This document shows positions 34,041 to 45,400 of a DNA stretch of 64,000 nucleotides, piece after piece. The notes beneath the pieces were generated by a model, which saw only the letters and a list, made by a program, of their open reading frames with translations, made no database searches and had not been told where the DNA came from. The position numbers were made by a program, and so were the translations under genes. Within the stretch, counting starts at the first letter, position 1. Each line of letters opens with the position of its first letter. Source of the DNA: Allium sativum (lineage: Eukaryota; Streptophyta; Magnoliopsida; Asparagales; Amaryllidaceae); the NCBI GenBank assembly GCA_030737875.1, contig CM060912.1, positions 262,441,731 to 262,505,730 of the forward strand. The letters run 5' to 3'.

Positions 34041-35396
34041 GTGCATTCTGACCCGTTTTCTGGTTTTTCGCCCAACTTCGTTCGTCCATATCTTCTTCAT
34101 ACGATATCCGTTTTACGCAAACTCAGACTCTATCTCAAGCAGAATTCCGAGACGAACGCAATGGTGTATCCCGTTTCCCTTAATTCTTTGATTTGAAATT
34201 AGTTATACTTTAATTTGTGAATCTCACTGTTATAGAATACACGGGGTGTTACAGTAGGTTACAAGGTATCATATAAACAGGCCAACAACTATAACTATTG
34301 GAGAGAACACCATTTGGATTAAACCCATCCGTAGAAATACCAAGCCAAACATTGCGTCCTTCAATAGCAAATTCTGGCCACCGACTTTTGACTGATCTCC
34401 ATTCAGCTGAATCTATAGGATGTCGCATGGAATTCCAAGATGGTGTAGCTTTCTTGTGCCATTGCATTTTACGAGCTATCCATGGTATAGTGTACAATCT
34501 ACTTAATCTTGGACTTATAGGAAAGTATCTTAAAACTTTTCTTGGTTCTTTCGTTAATTTAACCTCCCCTAACAATGTTTTTTTTGTTTTGTACCTTGTT
34601 TTATGGCACATAGGACATTCTTTCGCATCAACATTTTCTTTCCAAAATAATATACAATCATTGACACAAGCATGTATATGCTTCACCTCCATTCCCAAAT
34701 CCTTTATTATTTTCTTCATCGTGGGATACTTGTCAGGTAAATTATTTTCTTTTGGAAGCCAACGTTTTAATCGCTTCAACAACTCAGTCACACTATTTCC
34801 CGACCAGTTAAATTCTTTTTTAAGGTTCTGAAGCTCAACAATTACACCTAACGTTGTAATCCCCTCTTCGCAAGAAGAATAAAGTTTTTCATTTGCTTTG
34901 TCTGCGTATTCTTTGTGCTTCTCTCCAAGGTAAGAATGATAATTGTCTGTATTTGTATGTTGAACTTCCTCTTCACCGCTAGCTTGTGGCATATTATGCA
35001 CTCCAAAAGCATCGTCTACGAGATTTCTAAGAGCCCCCTCTACATAATGGTCGGTTTGAATTTGATCTTGGATATGAGGATCTGAAATAATATTTTTTGT
35101 ATGATTCATCCCCGTGTTATTGTTGCTCATCTCTCCATGAAAAAACCACCTATTATATGTTTTAATCATACCATGAATGATTAAGTGTTTCTCAACGCTT
35201 TCCAGTGAGAGCTTCTTAGAGTTCTTGCACTTAATACAAGGACAGGTGCAAATTTCAACATCGCAAGATGAGTGATTCTTCACAAAACTAATGAAGTCTC
35301 GAACGCCTTGCTTATATTCTTCAGAATTTCTATATGGACTTTTAATCCACTCCCTTGAACTTGAGTTAGACATAAATCCACCCGTTGCTACAAAGA

Positions 35397-35545
35397 AAAA
35401 ACTGCACTTGTTATAAAAAAAACTGCTTTTATTATAATAAAAAAAAACTGTACTTGTTATAAACAAAAAAACTGCACTTGTTATTAAAAAAAAAACTGCA
35501 CTTGTTATAAAAAAAAAACTGCACTTGTTATAAAAAAAACTTTAT
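35397..35545. repeat. Short tandem repeat AAAACTGCACTTGTTATAAAAA
   Basis: About six units of 25-32 bp, directly before (on the minus strand) the splice acceptor of the tnpD coding exon. On the sense strand it reads as T-rich tracts with AACAAGTGCAG, and may act as a long polypyrimidine tract. Confidence 0.8.
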
Positions 35546-35870
35546 TCAGATATTTTAAATTAATTTTTTCATCCAAAATGTGCATGTACAGTAACCTTTA
35601 TTATCGCTCACAACTTTCTTGTAATACCAACAAATAATATACTGTGGGAATCTCTCTTAAATTCTTATTTTTTATTAATGGAGTAAATGCGCCTTAATTT
35701 TTCAAAAGAATTTTCAGATCAATTTCTTTGGTATTAAGTAGATCGAAAAACTAATATATTGATAAGCATATCCCAATATTGTATTAACGCTAGGATAGAA
35801 GGCGGGAGATCCAAGGATCAGCCCATAGCTAAGTAACTTTAGTTTTTAAACCATGATTTGAACTATGCAT

Positions 35871-35971
35871 TAAATACGTGCCAAAATAATAGAATTTAGT
35901 TAGATGATTTATTGATGACATGATTTTTTGAGGATTTATCTAATTTTCAGATTTATCTAAGTCATGGAAGG
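35871..35971 (+). repeat. Left arm of a shuffled inverted/direct repeat inside the CACTA element
   Basis: 35893-35932 is a perfect 40-bp inverted copy of 41134-41173. 35871-35903 is inverted relative to 41241-41272. 35935-35971 is a 37-bp direct copy of 41308-41344. Confidence 0.85.
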
Positions 35972-38900
35972 CTCAGAATTTACTTAAATTGCTCTATTTA
36001 ATAGAATTAAATACGTGCCAAAATAATTATCTAACAGTTTAACGGTGCCTGATAGTAGTATAACAATTATTAGAATCAAGATTTTAGTTGAGTCCATTGT
36101 GAATGAAGTGTGTACTTGAACATAGATATATTAGAAGAAGTCACTTTTTCTCTTTTCATTATTTCAGTATTTTAGAATATAGCAATCAACATATTATGTT
36201 GAAATACTCCAATAGGTTATTATATGTGATCAGGTATACCTAAGTTTTTCCTTGGTTACAGAAATAAGGTTATCACTTCAACATAGATATATTAATATTT
36301 GCAAACGTTTTATATCTATATGCCTCTTTATACAGATAGGCACATGCATGTATAGCTGTGCATGTATCTTCTTTACAATACATCTGACCAACGCTTTTGA
36401 ACTTATTCTCAGGTCCTCAAACCATTACCTTATGATTTTTTCATAGTCCTCTTTCTTTTCGTATTTTTACCGATTTTCTGCAATTAAAAAATAACATCAG
36501 TTTGGCCTAGGGTATCGCATGAACTATTACTAAGCATCTAGTATACACGTACACTACTGCAGCTAAGTTATAAATAAAAAAGATTCAAGGTTGGAAAATA
36601 AAAAATAGCCACTACTTGCAGTTCAAACTGTTTTATTGTACTGATGTTGGTAAGTGTATTACAAATCAAATGTTAAAAAAACTGATACACACTGAACAAA
36701 GTGCATGCATAATAGAAGATAGCTGATGTATAAGCATAATGTAATACTTAACAAATTCATGATACATTACAGTAACATACAACATAACCATCAATAAGGA
36801 AGGAAGTAGTGCATTAAATAAAAACTGAAAAAATAAGATATGGTGCAACTAAAATTTAATCTGGAAATAATTTGGAAAGAAGAAATAATAAAAGTCAGGT
36901 AAAATGAGATATTGTGCATTAATGACTTGTCCTATTAAGTGATCCTTAGGTATTTACGGTAAGCTGGTAATTTATTAATGAAAATGCTAAAATTCCTGTA
37001 AGTTTTGACAAATGTATGGTTTCCTAAATATGATAATAGGAATTTATTATCGTAGTTGATATTTCCATATACAATATAAACAGTAAATGCATTACCATAA
37101 GTGTTAACACATAAATATGAGCAAGTGTTTAAAATTGAACATGGAAAATAATCTCAATGTCAGAAAATGTCCGCTATAGTGCATAAATTCAACCAAAGGT
37201 AGTGACGTGTTAAAAGTTGATATGGATTATCGTAGATACGAAAAGACTATAGCGCCTTGTTCCCAGATTATCCACCTCGGATGGACTATTTTACATATTT
37301 ATTCCATTTTATATTATATGATCCAGTCAATGGAAAATCAAGGAAGACTGTAATTGTGCAGTTTTAGGAAGCTTCATAAAAATTGTAGTAAATTTTGAAT
37401 TTCCTATTTTATATATATTCAATGCAATTGTCACAGTTTACAGTAATTTAGGATTTTATTTAATTTCAAAAGAAAACAGTCATATTTACCAAATGAAAAC
37501 ATCAATGAACATGGAATCAAACTGCTAACATTGGCTTCTAAAATTTTCTCTTTTAATACCACTATCATGCTTTGTATTGAGAATAATGCCTATATCATTG
37601 CAAAATAATTTATTCAATTACTCAATAAGTTCAACAACATAGAAAAGAGAGAAAAGATTGCAAGCAACAGTTTGTCAAGGGGCTATTTATAAACTTATAT
37701 GCCAGCAACATGTTAGTATAGGTCTTGTTGAACAAGAAACTTCCCTCAAAGGGCTATTTAGCATTCTTAGTAATTTCTCAAAGGGCTAGTTAGAAATTAC
37801 AGTCTTCACGACTATTTTTAGCCAATATGGAAACAAAAGTTCAATATATCATTTGCTAACAAACGAAAAACATTACTTACTTGGCCTATCACAATAGTAT
37901 CTTCCCTACTTTTAATCTTTGGTCCCCATCTCTAACCTCATATTAAATATGTCTCTATCTCAATATAAAATTTCAGGCCTGACATATAAATCCTCCTCAA
38001 TACTGGAAAGTTAGCAATCTTATTAGTACCCACTAAAGAGTAACTAATCTGCCAAAGCAACAACATGACAACAACAGTAAATTGTTTTGCTGATTAACCA
38101 GTAGAGCACTAGCTGCGAGTCGATACATATCAAAGCTATTAGATTTTAGGCTTGGGAGCAAAATTATAATTGGTCTCTTACTTAGAAATGCAGTAAATAA
38201 TCAATGTATGATGACAAAATTTGGATCATATATCCTTCAGCTCTTTTTCTTTAAAATTAACACTTCAATTAAAATAGTATACACTTCAGGTTTTCACATA
38301 GTTGCGTAATAGAAGGAAACTAGCTTACATATTAAAACTGCCAGTAGCTCCCCCCTCCCTCTCTCTCTCTGTTTACATATATCAGCTCCGCTATGACTAA
38401 TCTCACAATGTGAATATTATAAGCTAAATATTCAGATAACATTATCAGTGAATAAATGATTTCAACATTTTACGGTTGAGTCAACCTTCCCTATTATATA
38501 GTTATCTAGCTAAATGCAGTTACATGAAAATCTTATAAAGAGAACAAAAAGTAAGAACATATGCAACATACTAAAAACTTAACGAATGAGAACACCATAA
38601 TGGAAACACCACCCAGTCATTTTAAGCATATTCTCCATGGCATTTTATATTTGGTTAGATAAATCTACACTCAACATGTTGTATATGAAGAAAAGGACAA
38701 AATAATGCACACAAAACAAAATAAATATAAAAGAGGCATGACATCACATACTGAATGTAAACCTGGTTCAAAAATATTGAATTAACGGGACCAAGTTTAA
38801 TTATACACTCACCATTATAAATAGGCTAGGTGAAATAAACATGTGTCCATATATGTATCATGTAGTTGTGCCCACTAATTTATAACATGACCATGAAATG

Positions 38901-41133
38901 TAATGAAAACAGGATTACATTCTACAATCAATAAAGGAACTGTTAAAATTTAATCGCTGCCATCTCAACTCCACTTGAAATCACATAAATGCAGTTTCAA
39001 ATTAATTTTGAAAAAAAAATGAGAGGAAGAGAGCAAAGGATGAGGGAAAGATCTAGATATAAAAACATACTCACTTGGCCCAGACCAAAAAAATAATTGA
39101 TGAATGGATATGCTTGAGTACGTCGTGCCTACCAATAATAAGAAAAATTAATTACAGATGTCAAAAACCCAACGTGAAGGGATTTGGGATAAGAAAACTG
39201 AATATCATTTTGAAAACGAAAAACCATAACAAAGAATGAATCTAGGACATAAAACAATATCTTTTAAAGCGTTTAACATCCAATATAGTAACTTTGAAAT
39301 GTGAAAGATGCTTTAAATATCAAATTCCAGTTTTCAATATGAAGAGTGCAACTTAACAAACATGGCTAAATAACAGGATAAAAATTGCAAATGTCACAGC
39401 TGCATGGGCAAAAATCAAGTCCACTTCCATATTATAAACAATCAGGCTCTGTCATATCACCATACAAACTGTGTAACAGAGTATATTGTAACTAAATCCT
39501 GAGGGAAAAAAGAAATAAAGATATCTAGAACCATATATCGTCCATTTTAATTTACAAGAGATTTTCCCGAAACCATTTTTAATGGAAGGAAGGTGTTGGA
39601 TTATTACTTGGTCATTGCATTACTCTTTATTAGGTTTAATGACTTCATTTAGTTAGTTAAGACACGAGAATTAATTATCCAAATCTTCCAAATAGAAAAA
39701 AAAAGTCTGGATAAAATGTAACAAAGTAATCAATGTTAGAAATAGCTGAATTATCGCATAAAGCTTCATATACTGGAAATGCGGTTAAGCCATAAAGGAT
39801 AATCAATAGAACTATTTTTGAAGATTCAAAAGAAAGATTGTTAAGTTTAATAATAAAATGGAAGTCAAGTTTATCTGAAGCATAACCATGTTTGATTTAA
39901 TTTTGCAGCAGATTAGTAAGACCTCTGATCAATTGCATTTGCAACTAGGCAATAAAATTCTTGATTTAATCAATGAAACCTAAATTGAGATATTTGGTAC
40001 ATCTGCATAATTAAAACTTCCTAACAACATATATACATGGTGAGTTACTAAAACTAATTCAGAGTTGCTACAAATAATTAAGATGTTCCAACTATTTAGT
40101 GAACCTTATAAATTCGCTTAAGATATTTAATACAGCTGTTCAGTTTTACCATTATAGCATTTTATTTTATTTTTGCATATGCATACCAAGTTACTGTGAA
40201 TAATTAAGTTGTTTAAACTTTAAATCAAAAGTGGTTCAAATAGTTCAGCATACCATACTTATTTAGTCCAATTATATTTGTTTCTTGTAAAAAAAAACTA
40301 AGAGATCTTACTGTATTTTGACCATTGTAATTGAAGTTATCTCATTAACGTGCTCAAATAACACCATGCATGCACAAATATTTATGCTGTAATTCATAAT
40401 GATTAAACATAGGAAATTCATTCTTATTTTGAACACAGCATCCATAACGTACGTGGATTGGTCCCCTGAGATTCTAGATGTGCTGCAGACCGTTAATTAT
40501 ATCTGTATGTTTCTTAACTTTCGCTCCACTTCTCAAATTTTCAGCTAAGGCTAATGAGGTGCAAAACAATTTTGATTAGACTGAAGTGTTCAGTGAAGAT
40601 GGATATACTATTAGAAATCTTGGGAGCACTACCTATTCTGGCTTCTTGCAATATATATTGTCTAAACTACAAGTACTATCATAAAGTACTTGAATTGTGG
40701 ATTGTACGCTAATGAAGATGCTTTTAACGTGCAATTGTATTAACTTCCTTTGCATGCAATTATATTGGTTAATTACATATCAAAGGCTGCATTGCAACAA
40801 CTTTCCATAGAGTCTCTTACTGCATTTCACTTTAATTGTGATTTATACATATTGTAACTTTAATTTTGCAGTACATGAGCAAGACCTCTTGTCAATTTCA
40901 TATACTAAATTTTTATTATTATTATAAATCAATACATGACAATATGCTTCTTTTGATAGTTATAAGAATTGGAAAAACACTTCCAAATTGCTGAACACTT
41001 ATAAACGAAGATAAAGATAGTGGACTGGGATAATCAACAGGTTTGTGCCTACTCACGAGATAAAGAAGCACAAAATCATATAGAACCACATCACGTTTAT
41101 CTATAAGCTTACCATACAATATGCATAATCTAT

Positions 41134-41344
41134 CTCAAAAAATCATGTCATCAATAAATCATCTAACTAAATTCGATCCCAAAATAGCCCTAGTAGGCTC
41201 AGATTTATCTAATGCATTTAAATAGAGCAATTTAATTATTTAACTAAATTCTATTATTTTGGCACGTATTTAATTATTTAACCAAAATAGCCCTAGTAGG
41301 CTCAGAATTTATCTAATTTTCAGATTTATCTAAGTCATGGAAGG
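41134..41344 (-). repeat. Right arm of the shuffled repeat
   Basis: Holds the partners of 35871-35971 in mixed orientation, and itself repeats CCAAAATAGCCCTAGTAGG twice (41180-41198, 41282-41300). Confidence 0.85.
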
Positions 41345-41644
41345 TGTTACTTCAACATCATTTGTAGGCCAATTTAATTTAAAAAGTCAGAGCAACATTA
41401 TCTTTAAGCGCTTAAGTTACGTGGTTTCTAAATCAATATAGCATAGGACCATTTCCCTTGACCTTGTATGAATTTTGATAAGCATTGATTTCTTCCAAAT
41501 ATAAGTTTATAGCCATTAATCACCCACCTAACTTTGCTGATTTACTAATATTTTGTTATACGCAGCCATTTAACAACCACAACTCATGTTTAAAAATGGA
41601 AAAGGATGAATCAACGACAACTCATGTTTAAATATTTTGATAAG

Positions 41645-41735
41645 CTTGAAGCTGCTGTGGCAACAGCAGCTACAAACTGCTGTGCCACAGCAGCTTGAAG
41701 CTGTTGTTGCCACAGCAGCTACAAGCTGCTATGCC
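41645..41735. repeat. Short array of GCTGCTGTGGC / CAGCAGC inverted repeats
   Basis: GCTTGAAGCTGCTGTGGC, CAACAGCAGCTACA, ACTGCTGTGCCACAGCAGC, GCTGTTGTTGCCACAGCAGC and so on. It can fold into several hairpins and resembles in design, not in sequence, the 26.3-27.0 kb array of the same transposon. Confidence 0.82.
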
Positions 41736-42054
41736 ATGACAAATCCTGACGTAACCCTCGGATTGACCTAACAAAGCTTATCTTTTACCAAACCTAACAA
41801 AGCTACAAGCTACATTACAGTATCATGACAAATCCTGACAATCAAAGGGACAAAAAAGATACCAAACCTAACAAAACATAAATCAATTGACCTAACTGCA
41901 ACGATAATAAAATTATTTACCTCAAATCCGAAGATAATAGCAAAGACGGAGTTGAAAGCGAATTGAACCCTAAAGCGCGAGTTGTAACCTGAAACGCGAG
42001 TTGTACCCTGAGTTGAAATCAAATAAAATCCCTAAAATTGAATGAAATTTATAC

Positions 42055-42240
42055 CTGCGAGTTGAAAGCGAGTGAAGCCACCCCTAAAATCCGATCAGAG
42101 AGGAACCTTCATCTTCGTCATGCTCATATTTTTTTTCCTCTGAGATTCTCGTGGGAGGGAAATAATGTTTTACGCGGCCAAAAGGGGGAAAGCGTTGGAA
42201 CGATGGAACGTAGAAGAGGAATTAGGGTTATGCTGGTTTG
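42055..42240 (-). promoter_or_regulatory. Probable 5' non-coding exon and promoter region of the CACTA genes
   Basis: On the minus strand the less AT-rich stretch ends at a good donor CGCAG|GTATAAAT (exon end 42055) and contains a tiny upstream frame starting ATGAGCATGACG. In En/Spm one promoter near the 5' end serves both genes through a leader exon, and this fits that place. GCGAGTTG motifs recur nearby (41990-42075). No clear TATA box. Confidence 0.5.
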
Positions 42241-42259
42241 TTTACATTTTTACCCCCAG

Positions 42260-42432
42260 AATCCACCCTTAACAACCCAAATAAGTGTTGCTAATAATAA
42301 AGTTATTAATATGTATTTTTGGCAACACTTTTTTAATATAGCAACACGTATTATTGTTACCACCTTACAACCCAAATAAGTGTTGCCAATTGAAAAATAA
42401 AAGGGTTGCCAATTGGCTATTATGGTGTAGTG
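42260..42432. repeat. CACTA subterminal region, right (5') end
   Basis: Fewer and more irregular copies than at the left end: the minus strand has GCAACACTTATTTGGGTTG twice and GTGTTGCC/GTGTTGCT variants. The shared core of both ends is CAAC(G/A)CTTAT. Confidence 0.8.
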
Positions 42433-45400
42433 TGAGTTGACAAAAATACCACACGTCCAACCCAAATAATATTGAAATACGAGTCATTATTGTTTAAACA
42501 AGAAAAGATAGAAGATAGAACTTAATGAATATCAGAATCTCACAGCGAAACTGAACAAAATATAATATCATAACTTTTGAATACAAAATCTTGTACTATA
42601 TATACATACCATTATCAGAGTACAACAACATTTGATACAATGGAAATAAATTTAAATAACTACCGGTGATGCCTCCTGCTTCAATCTCCTTCAAATGTAT
42701 GTGTAAAATCCTAAACACTCAGCTGTCCGTACAAATTTGGGCACCCAAGAGTTTAGGGAAAAACAAACAAAATAAACTTTGGGTCAGTCATGGGACTGGT
42801 GTGAGTAAACTCTAACCATATTGTTTAACTTTGAAAATCCTTTTAGAAGGAAAGGTAATAGTAAGACCAGCCCACACATAAACATGGACGGTTTTTACCT
42901 TACTATAACCCAAAATATCTTTGATATCAAAACCCAGTGATATTATAATAATGTCTAATCAAATAAATAACCAAATAGCAGAATGCTTGCATCTCACGCT
43001 CCACATATATATAGTATAAAATCAAAAACCGCAGGCCGCTTACTGGAGATTGGATTCTAACAGACAAGGTATGGGATCACCTTCCGATCAGTGTACTCTA
43101 GAGGGTATACACTGGGGTTCAACAAAAACATCTTGCAACCTGGCCACACATGACCGCCCACTCATTTAGCTTGAGTGTAGCGAATATATTGTCACCCACA
43201 GTTGTCGACCGTCCAACCGTAATCCGTAAGATACAGAATCGAAAGAAGAATAATTAATGAATTTTCTCTAGATTGGTGACAAATATACCCTGCTTGGGTA
43301 TGACCCAACTAGCCACGCTGCCTGCCCAATTTTTGTCATTTCCTGCTTGTGAGGCTTGTGGCTACATTTATCTTTTTAGAACATCTGACCACCATACACT
43401 TTGAATGCCACATCGCCAAACCCGTCAAATCACTTGTTGATCTTCCCAAAAATATTATGGGTATAAAAGCTAAGAGAAACGAATTCCTCCACCACCAGAC
43501 ATAATATCTTGAAAAGATCGTCTTATGTCATCCGCTAGGAATACTCTGTCAAACATTCGTCCGTGCAAGTTGTCCTGGGTATGGAAAAACATAACAGCCC
43601 TTGAATTTCACTCAGTCTTCCATTATCTTCAGCATAATCTAATTCGCAACGTCTATGCCTATATGGAGTGGTTTCCGAATATTAAATCCAACCGGTCTCT
43701 CCCTACTGACAACGATGGTCAAAAAAATCTTTGATAGCTGGTGATTTAACTATCAAAAGAAAGACAAACATCCATCAAATAAATCACTGGCCCTTGCTAA
43801 TTAATATTCTATTTTAAGTTTCCTTATCTAATTCTATTATCGATATATCGATTTCTGGTTATCAAAATTTCTTAAAAATATTCTAACTCCTTAAATTTTC
43901 GGAAAATTTCGCCAGCACCTCCTCTGTATCGGTCAATCGTTCAAACCCCAACTCGCCTCTCCAGGCCCTTTCCATTCAAAAAGAAAATAAAAAATCCAAG
44001 TGGCTTGTCGATTCGGCGCATAAAACCTCATATGGAAATTTAAACATGTACCTTTTTGTCGGACACTTAAATTAAAATATTCATACTCTTTATTTACTTT
44101 ATCCTCTACTTATCTAATATACATGCACCTACATTTTCTTTTAATTCCAACCCATACAACTATTTTGATTTAACTGCAATCAATTCCACTAATTAATTTT
44201 TTAATTAGTTCAATCATTTTATTCACTTACAGTTTGAAACAGTAGTGTTCAACATATTTTAATCCATTTATAACAAATCAAATTTCATTTACAACTCAAG
44301 TCGTTTATTGATTTCAAATTCTATTTTACAAATTCAATTTACTTGACCCACGTTAAGTTCTATTAAAAATCTCATTGACTAGCTTCTGTGCTTTATTTTG
44401 TTAATATCATTCCATACTCAAAAATCTGATTTTTAACTCATAAATCACTACTTATATTCCACTTGAGTTCATATTTATTTTATAACTTAATATGGAATTT
44501 TCTAATTGAAATTCGGATTTTTATTCACTAAAAATCCCTTTGATTAATTAATAAATTCGTTATGGTTTTTAAACGATTTTACAGTGACTTTTCTAAAATT
44601 TGATTTTGACATAACTAATAATCTTTAAGCCAAAATCCAGTTTTTTCTCTTCCATTAAGAAATTATTATTTAATAGGTCCAAACGTTTCTGGTTTCATCG
44701 AGTTTCGTCTTATATTGAGTTGTATATACTCAATTGAAGTTCAAAATGCCAAATTACGAATTATCGCGCTGCAGCGAGTTCATTTTAATTATTATTTAAA
44801 TATAAACGTTAACTTCATTTAATAAATAAATTTCAAACTACATTTTCAATATTTGAAAATAAACTGAGCTCGTAATCCAAATATAACTTCACAATTCAAA
44901 TTATTCCACTCATTGATTATTTATTTCTACATTCATAACTTTTTTATGAATTAATTCAAACTCAAATTCCTAAATTCAAGTCCAATTCCCACAGAATTAG
45001 ATTTTTTTTATAAAATATGGATATCATCGAATTCTAATTATAAATTCTTTTTATGTAAATCATTAAATTCAACATCCCTTACCATTACAAATTGATATCA
45101 TCCCTTGATAATAGTGAAGTCGTTCAAGTTGGGGTATTTTATTTACCTCTCAAACCTTGATCGACAATGTTCTTATCTCAAGATGGATAAGAGTTTGTAA
45201 TACAAAATCAACATTACTTATTGATAAAATCTCCTTTTCTATTCCATTTAAAATATGATTTTTTTAAAATGTCATTTCTTATATTCGGAAATTTATTTCC
45301 AAATTATACGATGAGAATTACTTCATTTCATTTATAAACATTGTTTATAAATGAACTTCCTTATTTCATATATTAAAATGAACTTCCATTTTAATAATCT

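Larger units (their letters stand above)
30595..34253 (-). mobile_element. E6: solo LTR (3.66 kb), minus orientation, inside the tnpD exon
   Basis: Plus-strand ends TGAAACACCCC and CGGGGTGTTACA, flanked by a perfect TSD GTAGG (30590-30594, 34254-34258). Removing it with one TSD restores the transposase frame across the site. Related to the E1/E4/E13 families: same terminal hairpin, paired hairpins (31719-31926), and G-run (about 30967-30976). TATA box on the minus strand near 33788-33795. No interior, PBS or PPT. No gene; AT-rich repeats fill 32200-33500. Confidence 0.95.
28199..35387 (-). pseudogene. CACTA tnpD-type transposase gene, disrupted by a solo LTR and a 2-bp frameshift
   Basis: Minus-strand coding exons: 35373-34254 continuing at 30589-29461 (one exon split by E6), 29372-29077, 28993-28888, 28810-28199, with GT...AG introns. 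Domains in order: Transpos_assoc type (REWIKSPYR..., CPCIKCKN), Transposase_21 type (CPMCHKTRYK ... DGFNPNG ... WPVYMIP | LPPSLCMK ... LIPGP ... HKVRHTIDVMHTEKNV), DUF4218 type (IEGSISEAYLVSES), DUF4216 type (VNGYTFSP ... DWVN ... ILASEASQVFYI). This is the DDE transposase that cuts the element. A 5' acceptor at 35388-35389 precedes the ATG at 35373. Lesions: E6 between LPP codons, and an extra AT in the ATATATAT run at 29190-29199. Summed exons minus 2 bp give 1,087 codons, a whole number, supporting the model. Length fits the family. Confidence 0.88.
35560..41640. other. Unassigned 6-kb AT-rich interior of the CACTA element
   Basis: By position this is the long first intron between the probable 5' exon (near 42.1 kb) and the tnpD ATG. 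I recognise no gene, LTR or TIR pair. It has a CT run (38352-38371), some exon-like fragments with GT donors on the minus strand (for example ..GGGCCAAG|TGAGT near 39070 and ..AGGCCAAG|TAAGT near 37880), and shuffled repeats at its edges (35871-35971 and 41134-41344). Captured gene fragments or a further nested element are possible. Confidence 0.5.
24873..42432 (-). mobile_element. E5: CACTA (En/Spm) DNA transposon, 17.56 kb
   Basis: Ends CACTACACCA (24873) and TGGTGTAGTG (42432) with the 3-bp TSD TGA on both sides (24870-24872, 42433-42435). It carries subterminal repeats, a tnpA-type gene and a tnpD-type gene, both on the minus strand, and a probable 5' non-coding exon near the right end. 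The right end is therefore the promoter end. It is inserted in the 5' LTR of E2, 30 bases from its inner edge, and carries E6. The ends look competent and the tnpA-type gene intact, but tnpD is broken, so it is at most mobile with help. Confidence 0.95.

Noticed and set aside
34298..34831. A 177-codon plus-strand frame
   Set aside because: Antisense shadow of the tnpD-type exon.
39060..39140. An exon-like stretch on the minus strand (about 17 codons, then a GT donor)
   Set aside because: Too short to identify and without matching neighbours; kept only as part of the unassigned region.
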